A stretch of DNA of 64,000 nt, taken from the NCBI GenBank assembly GCA_002255935.1, contig NKIO01000005.1:28069-92068 (forward strand). The letters run 5' to 3'. The position numbers were made by a program, and so were the translations under genes. Below are positions 17,362 through 28,251 of this stretch, in pieces (positions within the stretch are counted from its first letter, which is position 1; each line of letters starts with the position of its first letter). The stretch is from Comamonadaceae bacterium PBBC2 (lineage in GTDB: Bacteria > Pseudomonadota > Gammaproteobacteria > Burkholderiales > Burkholderiaceae_C). A model generated the notes under the pieces. It had not been told where the DNA came from. It did not search any database and saw only the letters and a list, made by a program, of their open reading frames with translations.

Positions 17362-18510
17362 TTAGGCTGAGCCGATGCGCTGGAACAGCCCGCCGGGCAA
17401 GCGCCCTATTTGTCCCATCAATTCCAGCTCCAACAACTGCGCTTGCAATCGGGCCGTTGGCCAGCCGCAGCGCGCTTGCAGGGCATCGAGCCCCACCGGG
17501 TCGTGGCCCATGTGTTGCAGCAAGGCATCTTCGCTGTCCGCCTCGGTGCTGGCGGCATCGAGTGCCAGTGGCACCTGCGCAAACGGATCGGGCAGGCGCA
17601 GCTCTTCGAGCACGTCTTGTGCCGACTCCACCAGCTTGGCGCCTTGCTTGATCAGGGCGTGGCAGCCTTTGGCCTGCGCCGAGTGGATGGAGCCGGGAAT
17701 GGCCAGCACGTCGCGCCCTTGTTCAATGGCCTGTTTGGCGGTGATCAATGAGCCCGATTGCAGCGCGGCTTCCACCACCAAGGTGGCTTGCGATAAGCCA
17801 GAAATCAAGCGGTTGCGCTTGGGGAAGTTGGCGTTCAGCGGCGGCGTGCCCAGGTGGTATTCGCTCAGGATCAGGCCGCGCTGGGCGATGCGGTGCGCCA
17901 GCTCGCGGTGCTGGCGCGGGTAGACCCGGTCTAGGCCCGTGCCGACCACGGCGATGGTGGCCAACGCTTGGGGCCCAGCGCCCAGCAGTGCGCCATCGTG
18001 CGCTGCGCCGTCGATGCCCAGCGCCATGCCTGAGACGATGGTCAGACCGCTGCTGGCCAAGGCGCGGGCAAATTCACGCGCATTGGCCTGGCCTTGGGGG
18101 GTGGGGTTGCGGCTGCCCACCATGGCCAGTGAGTGTTCGGCCTTCAAGTTTTGCAGCGCTGCGGTTTGCCCCAGCGCATAGAGCATCAAAGGCGGATCGG
18201 GGATGAGCAGCAAGGGCGCAGGGTAGTCGGCATCGCCCAGCGTGACCAGCGCGCAAGTGGTGTCGGCAGACGGTGGGTTTTGCAGCCATTCCCAGGTCTC
18301 CTGGGTGAGTTCGGCCCAGCCGTCGGGCAGGCTGGCCAGTTGCCGGGCCTGCGCGGCCGAGACCACTTGCCGCAAGGCCGATTCGCTTTGTGCAAAGACC
18401 TGCTCGGGCTGGCCAAACGCGGCCAGCAGTTTGCGTGCGCCTTCGTTGCCAATGCCGCTGGTGAGCGACAGTCGCAACCACGCGCCAAGTTCTTCGGGGG
18501 TGTCCACCAT
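17362..18510 (-). CDS. dprA: DNA processing protein DprA
   Basis: A 382-residue protein that loads RecA on incoming single-stranded DNA during natural transformation. The Rossmann-like core carries LAMVGSRNPTPQGQ, TIVSGMALGIDGAAHDGAL, VVGTGLDRVYPRQH and LSEYHLGTPPLNANFPKRNR, followed by LVVEAALQSGSLITAKQAIE. A C-terminal winged-helix domain (about 315-380) follows. The ATG at 18510 has GGAG six bases upstream; a longer frame to 18552 lacks that support. It lies downstream of a PAP2 gene on the same strand. Confidence 0.95.
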   Translation of the reverse strand: MVDTPEELGAWLRLSLTSGIGNEGARKLLAAFGQPEQVFAQSESALRQVVSAAQARQLASLPDGWAELTQETWEWLQNPPSADTTCALVTLGDADYPAPLLLIPDPPLMLYALGQTAALQNLKAEHSLAMVGSRNPTPQGQANAREFARALASSGLTIVSGMALGIDGAAHDGALLGAGPQALATIAVVGTGLDRVYPRQHRELAHRIAQRGLILSEYHLGTPPLNANFPKRNRLISGLSQATLVVEAALQSGSLITAKQAIEQGRDVLAIPGSIHSAQAKGCHALIKQGAKLVESAQDVLEELRLPDPFAQVPLALDAASTEADSEDALLQHMGHDPVGLDALQARCGWPTARLQAQLLELELMGQIGRLPGGLFQRIGSA

Positions 18511-18593
18511 GCTTGTCTCCCTGTGCAGCCTTGGCGGCTGTCTGTGGGGCATTGTGGTGGGCGCAAGCTGAGGGCGTCAAGCGCCCACAGGCA

Positions 18594-19307
18594 TCAAACG
18601 GAGGCCTGCCTGCGGTGCGCCAGCCTGTCAAATGCCCAGTGGTTGAGCATGGCCACTACCCAGCAAATCAGACCCGTCCACAGGGTGTGGCTGGGGTAGT
18701 GCGCGCCGCGCGCCGTTTGGGTCATGCCCAGTAGGAAGCCCAACACCAGCACCCAGGCCAAGAGCAGGCGGCCACGGCGGCGGGCCTCGGGGGTGGCGTT
18801 GGTCAGCCAAGGCAGGCACAGCGCCAAGAAGGCCAGCGCCGACGAGGCATGCCCACCCGGAAAGCAATGGCCGCCGCCGCCATCGGCCACGCCCCAACGC
18901 CAGTGCGAGACATAGACGGCCGCGCCGCCAAAGTCTTGCAAGTCCCAGGGGCAGCTGGTCAGGCTGATGCGCTTGAGGCTGCTGATGCACAGCAGACCCC
19001 ACAAAATGCCCATGACGATTTCGATGCGCTGCAGGCGGCTGAGCGCGCGAAACCAGCCGCGCGGCCACCAGACCATGAGGACCAGCACGGCCAGCACCAC
19101 GCCCGACAACTGGCGGGCTTTGGTGTGCAGGATCTCTTCGAGCCACCAGTTGGTCTTGAGCGCAAAGCCCTGCGCGTTGCCCAGCGCTTGCATGACCGGG
19201 TAGTCCAGGCCCGAGTAGTCCCAGGCCAGCACACACAGCAAAGCCACCACGCTGTAGAGCGTCAGGTCTCTCAGGGGGCTGTGTTCGCGTGTCAGGGGTG
19301 TCTGCAT
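18594..19307 (-). CDS. PAP2-family membrane phosphatase with variant motifs
   Basis: A 237-residue polytopic membrane protein with the three PAP2 signature regions in altered form. Motif 1 reads KRISLTSCP (Cys where the usual Arg sits). Motif 2 reads FPGGH (usual PSGH). Motif 3 reads ARGAHYPSHTLWT (Trp where the usual Asp sits, His retained). The CPWDL and HYPSHTLWT wording recurs in one bacterial PAP2 subgroup, so activity is possible. The substrate may be a lipid phosphate such as undecaprenyl pyrophosphate or lipid A phosphate. The divergent gene at 19425 encodes a lipid A phosphoethanolamine transferase-like enzyme, which makes an envelope-lipid role plausible. Confidence 0.82.
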   Translation of the reverse strand: MQTPLTREHSPLRDLTLYSVVALLCVLAWDYSGLDYPVMQALGNAQGFALKTNWWLEEILHTKARQLSGVVLAVLVLMVWWPRGWFRALSRLQRIEIVMGILWGLLCISSLKRISLTSCPWDLQDFGGAAVYVSHWRWGVADGGGGHCFPGGHASSALAFLALCLPWLTNATPEARRRGRLLLAWVLVLGFLLGMTQTARGAHYPSHTLWTGLICWVVAMLNHWAFDRLAHRRQASV

Positions 19308-19424
19308 GGGGGGCGGGGTCTCAAGAATGGCAGGATTACACCACGGTCATGCCCTCAGGGCTTTCATGGCGCAGACACCTTGGCCGACTAAAATCAGCCC
19401 GCCCATTCACCATCAAAGCACCGC

Positions 19425-21077
19425 ATGAAAAGCCTTTTTCACAAACAGCCTTGGCACCCCACCACTTTGTTGCTGGTGTTGGCCGTCTGGCTGACCACGG
19501 CGGGCAATTTGCCTTTGTGGCTCACGGTCTGGAAATTGCCTGAAACACAAGGCCTCAAGGCGCTGACCACGATGGGCAGCCTGATGCTGATTTTGCTGAG
19601 CATGGTGAGCTGGCTGTTGCTGTTTTTCGTGTGGCCCAAGTGGCTCAAGCCGGCAGGCCTCGTGTTCATGGCGGTGGTGACGTCCAGCAGCTATTTCATG
19701 CTGACCTACAACGTGGTGATCGACGCGAGCATGATCGCCAACGTTGTGCACACCGATGCACGCGAAGTGCGTGACCTGCTGTCATGGCGCATGTTGGGCG
19801 CTTTGCTGTTGGGCGTGGTCTTGCCGGGCATCTGGTGGTGGCGTCAGCCCGTGCGGGCGGTCAAGGTCAAACCTTTGCTGCTGCGCCAGTTGGGCCTGTT
19901 TGTGCTGGCTTGGGCGTTGATGTTCGTGTTCGTCTGGGCGTCTTTCCAAGACCTGGCTTCGCTCATGCGCAACCACATCACCTTGCGTTACATGGCCAAC
20001 CCTTTCAACAGCGTTTACGCGGTGGTCCGTTTGTCGGTGGGCCAGGCTTCGCAAGCGGCCAAGCCTTTGTTGCCCATTGGCGAAGACGCCAAACTGCTGG
20101 CCGTGCCCGCTTCTGAAAAAGAGGCCCCCCTGGTGGTGCTGGTGGTGGGTGAGACGGTGCGAGCGGCCAACTTTGGCCTGTCGGGCTATGCACGGCAGAC
20201 CACACCCGAGCTGAATAAGCTCAAGGCACAGGGCGATCTGGTGTATTTCTCGGAAGTCAGCTCTTGCGGCACCAGCACGCAGACCTCGCTGCCCTGCATG
20301 TTTTCGCACCTGGGCAAGGCGGGTTATGAAAGCAGCGACCAGCCTTACGAAGGCTTGCTTGACGTGCTGCAACGCGCGGGTCTGGCGGTGCTGTGGATCG
20401 ACAACCAATCGGGCTGCAAAGGCGTGTGCAACCGGGTGGCGCAACACGAAACCCAGGCCCTGAAAGAGCCCGCGTATTGCCAAGACGGTGAGTGCTTTGA
20501 CGAAATCATGCTGCAAGAATTGCCCAAGCAGCTGAGCTTGCTGGACCCGGCCAAACGCGCCAAAGGCACGGTGGTGGTCTTGCACCAGATGGGCAGCCAT
20601 GGCCCCGCGTATTACAAGCGCTCGCCAGAGGCCATCAAACAGTTCAAGCCCGAGTGCAAAACCAGTGCTTTGCAAAACTGCCCGGTGGAGCAAATCGTCA
20701 ACGGCTACGACAACTCGGTGCTCTACGCTGACCATTTCATCGCCAAAACCATCCAGTGGTTGCAGGCCCAGTCGCGGCCCACGGCCTTGATGTACCTGTC
20801 GGACCACGGCGAATCGCTGGGTGAAAAAGGGCTGTACCTGCACGGCATGCCCTACCGCATGGCACCTGTGGAGCAAAAGCATGTGCCCATGTTGGCTTGG
20901 CTGTCCAAGCCCATGCAGCAGCAGCGCGGCTGGCGCATGGCCTGCCTGCAGGCTCAGGCGGGCAAATCGTGGTCGCACGACAACCTGTTTCACTCCATGC
21001 TGGACCTCAATCAGGTGGGCACGGCTTTGGCCAAGCCTGAGCTGAACATCTTCGCGGCTTGCGCAGCTGGCCGTTGA
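19425..21077 (+). CDS. eptA: Phosphoethanolamine transferase, EptA-like
   Basis: A 550-residue inner-membrane enzyme of the alkaline-phosphatase superfamily. Five N-terminal helices (about 1-190) are followed by a periplasmic sulfatase-fold domain. The nucleophile Thr lies in SSCGTSTQTSLPCMFSHL and the metal-binding residues in VVVGETVRAANFGLSGYAR and LMYLSDHGESLGEKGLYLHG. Several paired Cys occur (CKGVCN, CQDGEC, CKTSALQNC), as in EptA/MCR-type enzymes. The reaction moves phosphoethanolamine from phosphatidylethanolamine to lipid A phosphate, lowering surface charge. In some bacteria this lowers polymyxin susceptibility; whether that applies here cannot be told from sequence. Confidence 0.9.
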   Translation: MKSLFHKQPWHPTTLLLVLAVWLTTAGNLPLWLTVWKLPETQGLKALTTMGSLMLILLSMVSWLLLFFVWPKWLKPAGLVFMAVVTSSSYFMLTYNVVIDASMIANVVHTDAREVRDLLSWRMLGALLLGVVLPGIWWWRQPVRAVKVKPLLLRQLGLFVLAWALMFVFVWASFQDLASLMRNHITLRYMANPFNSVYAVVRLSVGQASQAAKPLLPIGEDAKLLAVPASEKEAPLVVLVVGETVRAANFGLSGYARQTTPELNKLKAQGDLVYFSEVSSCGTSTQTSLPCMFSHLGKAGYESSDQPYEGLLDVLQRAGLAVLWIDNQSGCKGVCNRVAQHETQALKEPAYCQDGECFDEIMLQELPKQLSLLDPAKRAKGTVVVLHQMGSHGPAYYKRSPEAIKQFKPECKTSALQNCPVEQIVNGYDNSVLYADHFIAKTIQWLQAQSRPTALMYLSDHGESLGEKGLYLHGMPYRMAPVEQKHVPMLAWLSKPMQQQRGWRMACLQAQAGKSWSHDNLFHSMLDLNQVGTALAKPELNIFAACAAGR

Positions 21078-21142
21078 GCGGCAAGTCCATTCGAAATTAG
21101 GGACAATAGGGCATCGGTTTTGACCTTTGCCCCACTTGACCC

Positions 21143-21649
21143 ATGGCCCTGCTTCCAATTCTTTGCTATCCCGACCCCCGCCTGCACAAGGTGGCCCAAC
21201 CCGTCGCCGCCTTCGATGAGCGCTTGAGTGCCTTGATCGACGACATGCTGGAGACCATGTACGACGCCAATGGCATCGGTCTGGCCGCCACGCAAATCGA
21301 TGTGCACCAACGCTTGGTGGTGATCGACGCCTCGGAAGAGCGCAACAAGCCGCTGGTCCTGATCAACCCCGAAATCACCTGGATGAGCGACGAGCGCGTC
21401 AAAGGCGACGAAGGTTGCCTGTCGGTGCCCGGCATCTACGACGGCGTGGAACGCGCCACCGCGGTCAAGGTCACGGCCTTGGACCGTCATGGTCAATCCC
21501 AAAACATCGAAGCCGAGGGCCTCTTGGCCATTTGCATCCAACACGAGATGGACCACCTCAAGGGCAAGGTGTTTGTGGAGTACCTCTCGCCCCTCAAGCA
21601 AGGCCGTATCAAGACCAAGATGATCAAGGCTCAGAAAGCCGAGCGCTGA
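21143..21649 (+). CDS. def: Peptide deformylase
   Basis: A 168-residue metalloenzyme that removes formyl from N-terminal Met. All three motifs are intact: [10 protein letters not shown] (motif 1), [10 protein letters not shown] with the metal Cys (motif 2), and [10 protein letters not shown] with the HEXXH metal ligands (motif 3). Length is standard for type 1 enzymes. fmt starts seven bases after the stop, the classical def-fmt pair that couples formylation and deformylation. Confidence 0.97.
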   Translation: MALLPILCYPDPRLHKVAQPVAAFDERLSALIDDMLETMYDANGIGLAATQIDVHQRLVVIDASEERNKPLVLINPEITWMSDERVKGDEGCLSVPGIYDGVERATAVKVTALDRHGQSQNIEAEGLLAICIQHEMDHLKGKVFVEYLSPLKQGRIKTKMIKAQKAER

Positions 21650-21655
21650 TTGGCC

Positions 21656-22621
21656 ATGCGTTTGATTTTTGCGGGCACGCCCGAATTTGCCCAAGTGGCC
21701 ATGGCCGCCCTGCACGCGGCAGGCCATGAAATTGTGCTGGTGCTGACCCAGCCCGACCGGCCCGCCGGTCGCGGCATGAAGCTGCAACCCTCGCCCGTCA
21801 AGCAATGGGCCTTGGACCACGCTGTGTCCGTGGCTCAGCCGCGCAGCCTGCGCCTGGACGGCAAATACCCCGAAGACGCCGCAGCCGCCCAACAGACCCT
21901 GCTGGCAGCCAAGGCCGACGCCATGATCGTGGCCGCCTATGGCTTGATCTTGCCGCAGTGGACGCTGGATTTGCCGCCTTTGGGGTGCCTGAACATCCAT
22001 GCTTCGCTCTTGCCCCGCTGGCGCGGTGCAGCGCCCATTCACCGAGCCATTGAGGCGGGTGACGCGCAAACCGGCATCACCATCATGCAAATGGACGCGG
22101 GCCTGGACACCGGCGACATGCTGCTGGTGCGCACACAGGCCATCTTGCCCACCGACACCACCGCCGTGCTGCACGACCGGTTGGCCGCATTGGGCGGCGA
22201 GGCCATCGTGCAGGCGCTGGCCGACATCGACCAGCTCAAGCGTCAGCCCCAGCCGAGCGAAGGCGTGAACTACGCACACAAGATCGACAAAGCCGAAGCC
22301 GCCCTCGACTGGGCCTTGAGCGCCGAGGTGCTGGCTTGCCGCATCCGGGCGTTTGACCCCTTCCCCGGCATGACCGTGCCCTTGGCCACCGCCAATGGCA
22401 GCGAAACCCTCAAGATTTGGCAAGCGCTGGCCGAGCCATTGGCCAGCCCCGCCGAGCCCGGCACCGTGGTGCAGGCGGACGCCAGTGGCGTGCGCGTGGC
22501 CTGTGGCCAGGGCCAGCTGTGCCTCACGCAACTGCAGCGCCCCGGTGGCAAGCGTCTGACCGCGGCCGACTTTTTGCGCGGTTGCCCCCTGCAAGTGGGC
22601 CAACGCTTGGTGGCGGCCTGA
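21656..22621 (+). CDS. fmt: Methionyl-tRNA formyltransferase
   Basis: A 321-residue enzyme that formylates initiator Met-tRNA using 10-formyl-THF. The start [16 protein letters not shown] is canonical. The catalytic region contains [21 protein letters not shown] (first residues of the SLLPxxRG motif) and a conserved Asp in [19 protein letters not shown]-terminal OB-like domain follows. The ATG at 21656 gives the canonical N-terminus. The stop overlaps the azlC-like start (TGATG). Confidence 0.97.
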   Translation: MRLIFAGTPEFAQVAMAALHAAGHEIVLVLTQPDRPAGRGMKLQPSPVKQWALDHAVSVAQPRSLRLDGKYPEDAAAAQQTLLAAKADAMIVAAYGLILPQWTLDLPPLGCLNIHASLLPRWRGAAPIHRAIEAGDAQTGITIMQMDAGLDTGDMLLVRTQAILPTDTTAVLHDRLAALGGEAIVQALADIDQLKRQPQPSEGVNYAHKIDKAEAALDWALSAEVLACRIRAFDPFPGMTVPLATANGSETLKIWQALAEPLASPAEPGTVVQADASGVRVACGQGQLCLTQLQRPGGKRLTAADFLRGCPLQVGQRLVAA

Positions 22622-23352
22622 TGTTTTTCCTCTCGCGCCTGTACCGTCACCCCGCTTTTGTGGTGGGCATGCGCGAGGTGTCGCCGCAGTCGCCCGGCAT
22701 TGCCGCCTGGGGCCTGATGACCGGCGTGGCCATGGTCAAGTCGGGCATGAGCGTGTTCGAGGCCAGCGCCATGACGCTGCTGGTGTTTGCCGGCAGCTCG
22801 CAGCTGGCGGCCATACCGCTCATCGTGGCGGGTGCGCCCGCTTGGGTGATTTTGGCCACCGGCTTTTGTGTGAACTTGCGCTTTGTGGTGTTCAGCCTGC
22901 ACCTGCGTGCCTTTCTCATCCATCTGCCGCGCTGGCAGCGCATGCTGCACGGCTACCTGACCGCCGACATCAGCTACGTGCTGTTCGCCCGCAAATACGC
23001 CCACCCGGCCGAGACTGCCGAGGGGCGGCTGGAGCAAGAGGCTTATTTGGCGGGCAATGACTTTTTGAATTGGTTGTCGTGGATCGTGGCCAGTTTTGCG
23101 GGCATCGCGCTGGCGAACCTGATCCCGCCCAGCTGGGGTTTGGGCTTTGCGGGCATTTTGTGCCTGCTGGGCATCCAGTGCTCGCTGGCCAGCTCGCGCA
23201 TGCGCATGCTGTCCTCCGCGGTCGCAGGCGCTGCGGCCGTGGTGGCCTACAGCCTGCCGCTCAAACTCAACATCGTGGTGGCGATCGCCGTGGCGGTGAT
23301 CTTGTGCCTGACGGTGGAAAAACTCCGCCCTGCCCCCGGAGCTGCGGCATGA
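22621..23352 (+). CDS. azlC: AzlC-family branched-chain amino acid exporter subunit
   Basis: A 243-residue membrane protein with the AzlC hallmark FAGSSQLAAIPLIVAGAPAW and LRFVVFSLHLRAFL, and about five to eight hydrophobic segments. AzlC with the small AzlD protein forms an exporter of branched-chain amino acids and analogues. The start overlaps the fmt stop by one base and the 3' end overlaps the azlD start (ATGA), so the two are translationally coupled. Coupling to def-fmt is probably only genomic packing. Confidence 0.9.
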   Translation: MFFLSRLYRHPAFVVGMREVSPQSPGIAAWGLMTGVAMVKSGMSVFEASAMTLLVFAGSSQLAAIPLIVAGAPAWVILATGFCVNLRFVVFSLHLRAFLIHLPRWQRMLHGYLTADISYVLFARKYAHPAETAEGRLEQEAYLAGNDFLNWLSWIVASFAGIALANLIPPSWGLGFAGILCLLGIQCSLASSRMRMLSSAVAGAAAVVAYSLPLKLNIVVAIAVAVILCLTVEKLRPAPGAAA

Positions 23353-23684
23353 ACGGCACGGACCTGTGGACCTTGGCCGTCATCGTCGGGCTGGCGCTGG
23401 TCACGGTGCTCACGCGCAGCTTCTTTTTCATCTCGAGCAAAAACTGGCAGCTGCCCCACTGGGCGCAACGCGGCTTGCAATACGCGCCGATTGCCGCCCT
23501 GTCGGCGGTGGTGGTGCCCGAAATCATCACCGTGCAAGGCACCCTCATCAGCACTTGGCAGGACGCCCGCCTGTTTGCCGCCTTCATGGGCGCTGGCATT
23601 TACTTTTGGCGCCGCGACGTGCTTCTGACCATCTTGGCCGGCATGGCCGTGTACCTGCCCTTGCACTTGGGCTTGGGCTGGTAA
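23349..23684 (+). CDS. azlD: AzlD-family exporter subunit
   Basis: A 111-residue protein with four hydrophobic segments, containing the family features TVLTRSFFFISSKNWQLP, QYAPIAALSAVVVPEI and LTILAGMAVYLPLHLG. It is the small partner of AzlC. Its start overlaps the end of azlC. Confidence 0.9.
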   Translation: MNGTDLWTLAVIVGLALVTVLTRSFFFISSKNWQLPHWAQRGLQYAPIAALSAVVVPEIITVQGTLISTWQDARLFAAFMGAGIYFWRRDVLLTILAGMAVYLPLHLGLGW

Positions 23685-23716
23685 GGCGGCTTTCCAAAAG
23701 GGCTTGCGCTGTTCCC

Positions 23717-23744
23717 TGTAGGAGCTGAACTGTGTTCGGCGATT
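23717..23744 (+). repeat. REP-like family B, single unit
   Basis: The unit begins TGTAGGAGCTGAAC and ends GTTCGGCGATT. It lies between azlD and pgk. No inverted partner is obvious within 100 bases. Confidence 0.75.
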
Positions 23745-23881
23745 CCATGCAAACCCCTGTCGTGTCTTCAACCCCATCCCCGATGAACATCGGTTTGTTC
23801 CAGTGACGTTACCGGCCATTTGTCAGCCCGCGTCAGATGCGCCTTTTAAAATGAGTACAGTTTTCCCGATACAGGACCCCC

Positions 23882-25075
23882 ATGAACGTCATCCGTTTTT
23901 CTGATTTGTGCGCCAGTGGCAAAGCCGCCGGCCAACGTGTTTTCATCCGCGCCGACCTGAACGTGCCGCAAGCCGATGACGGCAGCATCACCGAAGACAC
24001 CCGCGTGCGCGCCAGCGTGCCCTGCATCCAGATGGCTTTGGCCGCAGGCGCCGCCGTCATGGTGACCAGCCACTTGGGCCGCCCCACCGAGGGCGAGTTC
24101 AAAGCCGAAGATTCCCTGGCCCCAGTGGCCAAGCGCCTGGGCGAGCTGCTCGGCCGTGAAGTGCCCTTGGTCGCCAATTGGGTGGACGGCGTGACCGTGG
24201 CCCCCGGCCAAGTGGTCTTGCTGGAGAACTGCCGCGTCAACAAAGGCGAGAAAAAGAACAACGAAGAGTTGGCCCGCAAGATGGCCCAGCTGTGCGACAT
24301 CTACGTGAACGACGCCTTTGGCACGGCCCACCGCGCTGAAGGCACCACGTACGGCATCGCGCAGTTCGCGCCCATCGCTTGCGCAGGCCCCTTGCTGGCG
24401 GCCGAGATCGATGCGATCAGCAAGGCCCTGGCCAACCCAAAGCGCCCACTGGCGGCCATCGTGGCGGGCTCCAAGGTGTCGACCAAACTGACCATCTTGA
24501 AGAGCTTGGCCCAAAACGTGGACCAGCTGATCGTCGGCGGCGGCATTGCCAACACCTTCATGCTGGCCGCAGGCCTGAACATCGGCAAGAGCTTGGCCGA
24601 AGCCGATTTGGTGGGCGAAGCCCAAGCCGTGATCGAGGCCATGAAAGCCCGTGGCGCCGAGGTGCCGATCCCAACCGATGTGGTCACGGCCAAAGCCTTT
24701 GCCGCCGATGCACCCGCCACCGTCAAAAAAGCCACCGAGGTGGCTGACGACGACATGATCTTGGACATTGGCCCCGAGACCGCGGCCAAGCTGGCCGAGC
24801 AGCTCAAAGCCGCAGGCACCATCGTCTGGAACGGGCCTGTGGGTGTGTTTGAGTTCGACCAGTTCGCCAACGGTACGAAAGTCATTGCCCAGGCGATCGC
24901 CGAGTCCAGCGCCTTCAGCATCGCAGGCGGTGGCGACACCTTGGCCGCGATCGCCAAGTACGGCATTGAAAAGCAGGTCGGCTACATCTCGACCGGCGGC
25001 GGCGCCTTCTTGGAGATTTTGGAAGGCAAGACCTTGCCGGCCTTCGAGATCTTGGCCAAACGCGCTGCTGTTTGA
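23882..25075 (+). CDS. pgk: Phosphoglycerate kinase
   Basis: A 397-residue glycolytic enzyme converting 1,3-bisphosphoglycerate and ADP to 3-phosphoglycerate and ATP. Signature segments are present in order: [11 protein letters not shown] (N-terminal substrate site), [43 protein letters not shown], and the C-terminal nucleotide region [12 protein letters not shown] and [11 protein letters not shown]. Length is normal. The usual neighbours gap or pyk are not seen; downstream is a REP unit and an IS110 element. Confidence 0.98.
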   Translation: MNVIRFSDLCASGKAAGQRVFIRADLNVPQADDGSITEDTRVRASVPCIQMALAAGAAVMVTSHLGRPTEGEFKAEDSLAPVAKRLGELLGREVPLVANWVDGVTVAPGQVVLLENCRVNKGEKKNNEELARKMAQLCDIYVNDAFGTAHRAEGTTYGIAQFAPIACAGPLLAAEIDAISKALANPKRPLAAIVAGSKVSTKLTILKSLAQNVDQLIVGGGIANTFMLAAGLNIGKSLAEADLVGEAQAVIEAMKARGAEVPIPTDVVTAKAFAADAPATVKKATEVADDDMILDIGPETAAKLAEQLKAAGTIVWNGPVGVFEFDQFANGTKVIAQAIAESSAFSIAGGGDTLAAIAKYGIEKQVGYISTGGGAFLEILEGKTLPAFEILAKRAAV

Positions 25076-25081
25076 GCCAAA

Positions 25082-25106
25082 GTCGGACCTGAAGGTGCCG
25101 ACCTAC
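25082..25106 (-). repeat. REP-like family A unit, left of the IS110 element
   Basis: The palindrome begins GTCGGACCTGAAG and ends CCGACCTAC. It is identical to the unit at 17286-17310 read in reverse. With 26351-26419 it forms what was one three-unit REP array before the IS110 insertion. Confidence 0.88.
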
Positions 25107-25134
25107 CGGGATGTTGTAGATACTGTGATGCGTG

Positions 25135-26290
<1,156 letters not shown>

Positions 26291-26350
26291 TGACTTGGAC
26301 ATGTTTTAAAAGAAAAACACATCCAAAGGCATTGAGAAAAATCATACAAG

Positions 26351-26419
26351 GTCGGGGCTTCAGCCCCGACATGGGGCTTGCGCTGAACCGCCAACGTCGG
26401 AGCTGAAGCTCCGACCTAC
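26351..26419. repeat. REP-like family A pair, right of the IS110 element
   Basis: The palindrome at 26351-26370 (GTCGGGGCTTCAGCCCCGAC) lost its GTAG motif to the insertion. An inverted unit at 26396-26419 ends CCGACCTAC. Together with 25082-25106 these were one alternating array. Confidence 0.85.
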
Positions 26420-26432
26420 GGCTGATAAAAAA

Positions 26433-26451
26433 ACCGGACACAAGGTCCGGT
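26433..26451 (-). terminator. Rho-independent terminator of ahpF
   Basis: The stem ACCGGAC-N5-GTCCGGT is flanked by A and T runs on either side, so it can act on both strands. It lies 25 bases after the ahpF stop. Confidence 0.9.
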
Positions 26452-26475
26452 TTTTTCATGCAACAACACAACCGA

Positions 26476-28026
26476 TCAGGAACGGATCAGGTGGTCAAAG
26501 GCGCTGAGCGCGGCCTTGGCACCTTCGCCTGCGGCAATCACGATCTGCTTGTACGGCACCGTGGTGCAGTCACCGGCAGCGAACACGCCGGGCACATTGG
26601 TGTGGCCCTTGGCGTCGACCATGATCTCGCCAAACTTGGAGAGTTCCACCGTGCCTTTCAAGAACTCGGTGTTGGGCACCAAGCCGATTTGCACGAACAC
26701 ACCCGCCAATTCAACATGGTGCTCGGTGCCGGTCGCGCGGTCTTTGAAGCGGATGCCATTGACCTTGCTGCCATCACCGGTGATCTCGGTCGTCTGAGCG
26801 TTGGTGTGCACCGTCACATTGGGCAGGCTGTTGAGCTTGTTCACCAAGACGGCGTCGGCCTTGAGTTGCTCGGCAAATTCGATCACGGTGACGTGTTCGA
26901 CGATGCCGGCCAAGTCAATCGCCGCTTCGATGCCCGAGTTGCCGCCGCCGATCACGGCTGTGCGCTTGCCCTTGAACAGCGGGCCGTCGCAATGCGGGCA
27001 ATAGGCCACGCCCTTGTTTTTGTACTCGGCTTCACCGGGCACATTCACATTGCGCCAGCGGGCACCGGTGGACAAAATCACCGTTTTGGCCTTGAGGGTG
27101 GCGCCGTTTTCCATCTGGATGTGCACCAAACCGTCGGCCCCTGCGGGCGTCAGCTTGTCGGCACGTTGCAGGTTCATGATGTCCACGCCGTAGTGGCGCA
27201 CCTGCGCTTCGAGCGCGGCCGAAAACTTGGGGCCATCGGTCTCGAGCACCGAGATGTAGTTTTCAATCGCCATGGTGTCGTTGGTCTGGCCGCCAAAGCG
27301 CTCGGCGGCCACGCCCACGCGAATGCCTTTGCGGGCGGCGTAGACGGCAGCTGCCGCACCTGCAGGGCCACCGCCCACGATCAGCACTTCATAGGGGTCT
27401 TTGGCGTCGAGCTTGGCCGCGTCGCGGGTGGCCGCGCCCGTGTCGAGTTTGGCCACGATTTCTTCGACGCTCATGCGTCCCGAGCCGAACACCTGACCGT
27501 TCAAGAACACCATGGGCACGGCCATGATCTGGCGCTCATCGACTTCTTTTTGGAAGGCACCGCCTTCGATGACCACGGTTTTGACCTTGGGGTTGAAGAT
27601 GGCCATGAGCGACAGCGCCTGCACCACGTCGGGGCAGTTGTGGCAGCTCAAGGACATGTAGACCTCGAAGCTGAAGTCACCGTCCAAGCCTTTGATCGCA
27701 TCAATGACTTCGGGCTCGACCTTGGGTGGGTGGCCGCCGGTCCACAGCAACGCCAAGACCAGAGAGGTGAATTCGTGGCCCAGGGGCAAGCCTGCAAAGC
27801 GCACGCCTTGGGTTTCACCTTCGCGGGCCACCACAAAAGACGGCTTGCGAGCGTCCTTGCCCGAGGTGTCGAGCGTGACCTTGTCAGACAGGCTGACGAT
27901 GGTTTCCAACAAGCTCTTCATGTCGGTGCCGGTTTCGCTGTCGTCGAGCGAGGCGATCAGTTGGATCGGTTGGCGCAGCAAGCCAAGGTATTGTTGCAAT
28001 TGGGCTTTGAGGGTGTCGTCGAGCAT
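26476..28026 (-). CDS. ahpF: Alkyl hydroperoxide reductase subunit F
   Basis: A 516-residue FAD/NADH-dependent disulfide reductase that recycles AhpC. An N-terminal double-thioredoxin-fold domain has its redox centre CHNC in [13 protein letters not shown]. The thioredoxin-reductase-like domain has FAD motif [17 protein letters not shown], redox centre [11 protein letters not shown] and NAD motif [18 protein letters not shown]. Both CxxC pairs are intact and length is standard. The start at 28026 has GGAG six bases upstream. It lies downstream of ahpC on the same strand, 225 bases away, with a REP pair in the gap. Confidence 0.97.
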   Translation of the reverse strand: MLDDTLKAQLQQYLGLLRQPIQLIASLDDSETGTDMKSLLETIVSLSDKVTLDTSGKDARKPSFVVAREGETQGVRFAGLPLGHEFTSLVLALLWTGGHPPKVEPEVIDAIKGLDGDFSFEVYMSLSCHNCPDVVQALSLMAIFNPKVKTVVIEGGAFQKEVDERQIMAVPMVFLNGQVFGSGRMSVEEIVAKLDTGAATRDAAKLDAKDPYEVLIVGGGPAGAAAAVYAARKGIRVGVAAERFGGQTNDTMAIENYISVLETDGPKFSAALEAQVRHYGVDIMNLQRADKLTPAGADGLVHIQMENGATLKAKTVILSTGARWRNVNVPGEAEYKNKGVAYCPHCDGPLFKGKRTAVIGGGNSGIEAAIDLAGIVEHVTVIEFAEQLKADAVLVNKLNSLPNVTVHTNAQTTEITGDGSKVNGIRFKDRATGTEHHVELAGVFVQIGLVPNTEFLKGTVELSKFGEIMVDAKGHTNVPGVFAAGDCTTVPYKQIVIAAGEGAKAALSAFDHLIRS

Positions 28027-28174
28027 GGTTTTCTCCGGTTTCAGGCTGCACACATCCAGGGCCTCGCTTGTGGCGGGGCCTCAGAAAAAAGGGTTTGGGG
28101 GGAATCGTTGAGGGCAGCGCACACCCGGCTTGTGGCCTTGTTGCGCTGTGCTCAACGCCCTGCGTGGCAGGGGT

Positions 28175-28233
28175 TGTAGGAGCTTGCCCTGCAAGCGATC
28201 AGGGGGCAATCGCCAGCGGGGCTGGCTCCTACA
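28175..28233. repeat. REP-like inverted pair between ahpC and ahpF
   Basis: One unit at 28175-28199 begins TGTAGGAGCTTGCCC and ends AAGCGAT. The inverted unit at 28209-28233 begins ATCGCCAGC and ends GGCTCCTACA. The pattern is like the paired REPs of Pseudomonas and distinct in its inner bases from the other family-B units. Its position inside the ahpC-ahpF transcript could let it protect the ahpC mRNA 3' end. Confidence 0.82.
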
Positions 28234-28251
28234 AAGAGGCTGATGGCAGGA

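Noticed and set aside
26458..28179. Long plus-strand open frame over ahpF
   Set aside because: It is antisense to an intact ahpF with both CxxC centres; the translation is His/Val-rich shadow sequence.
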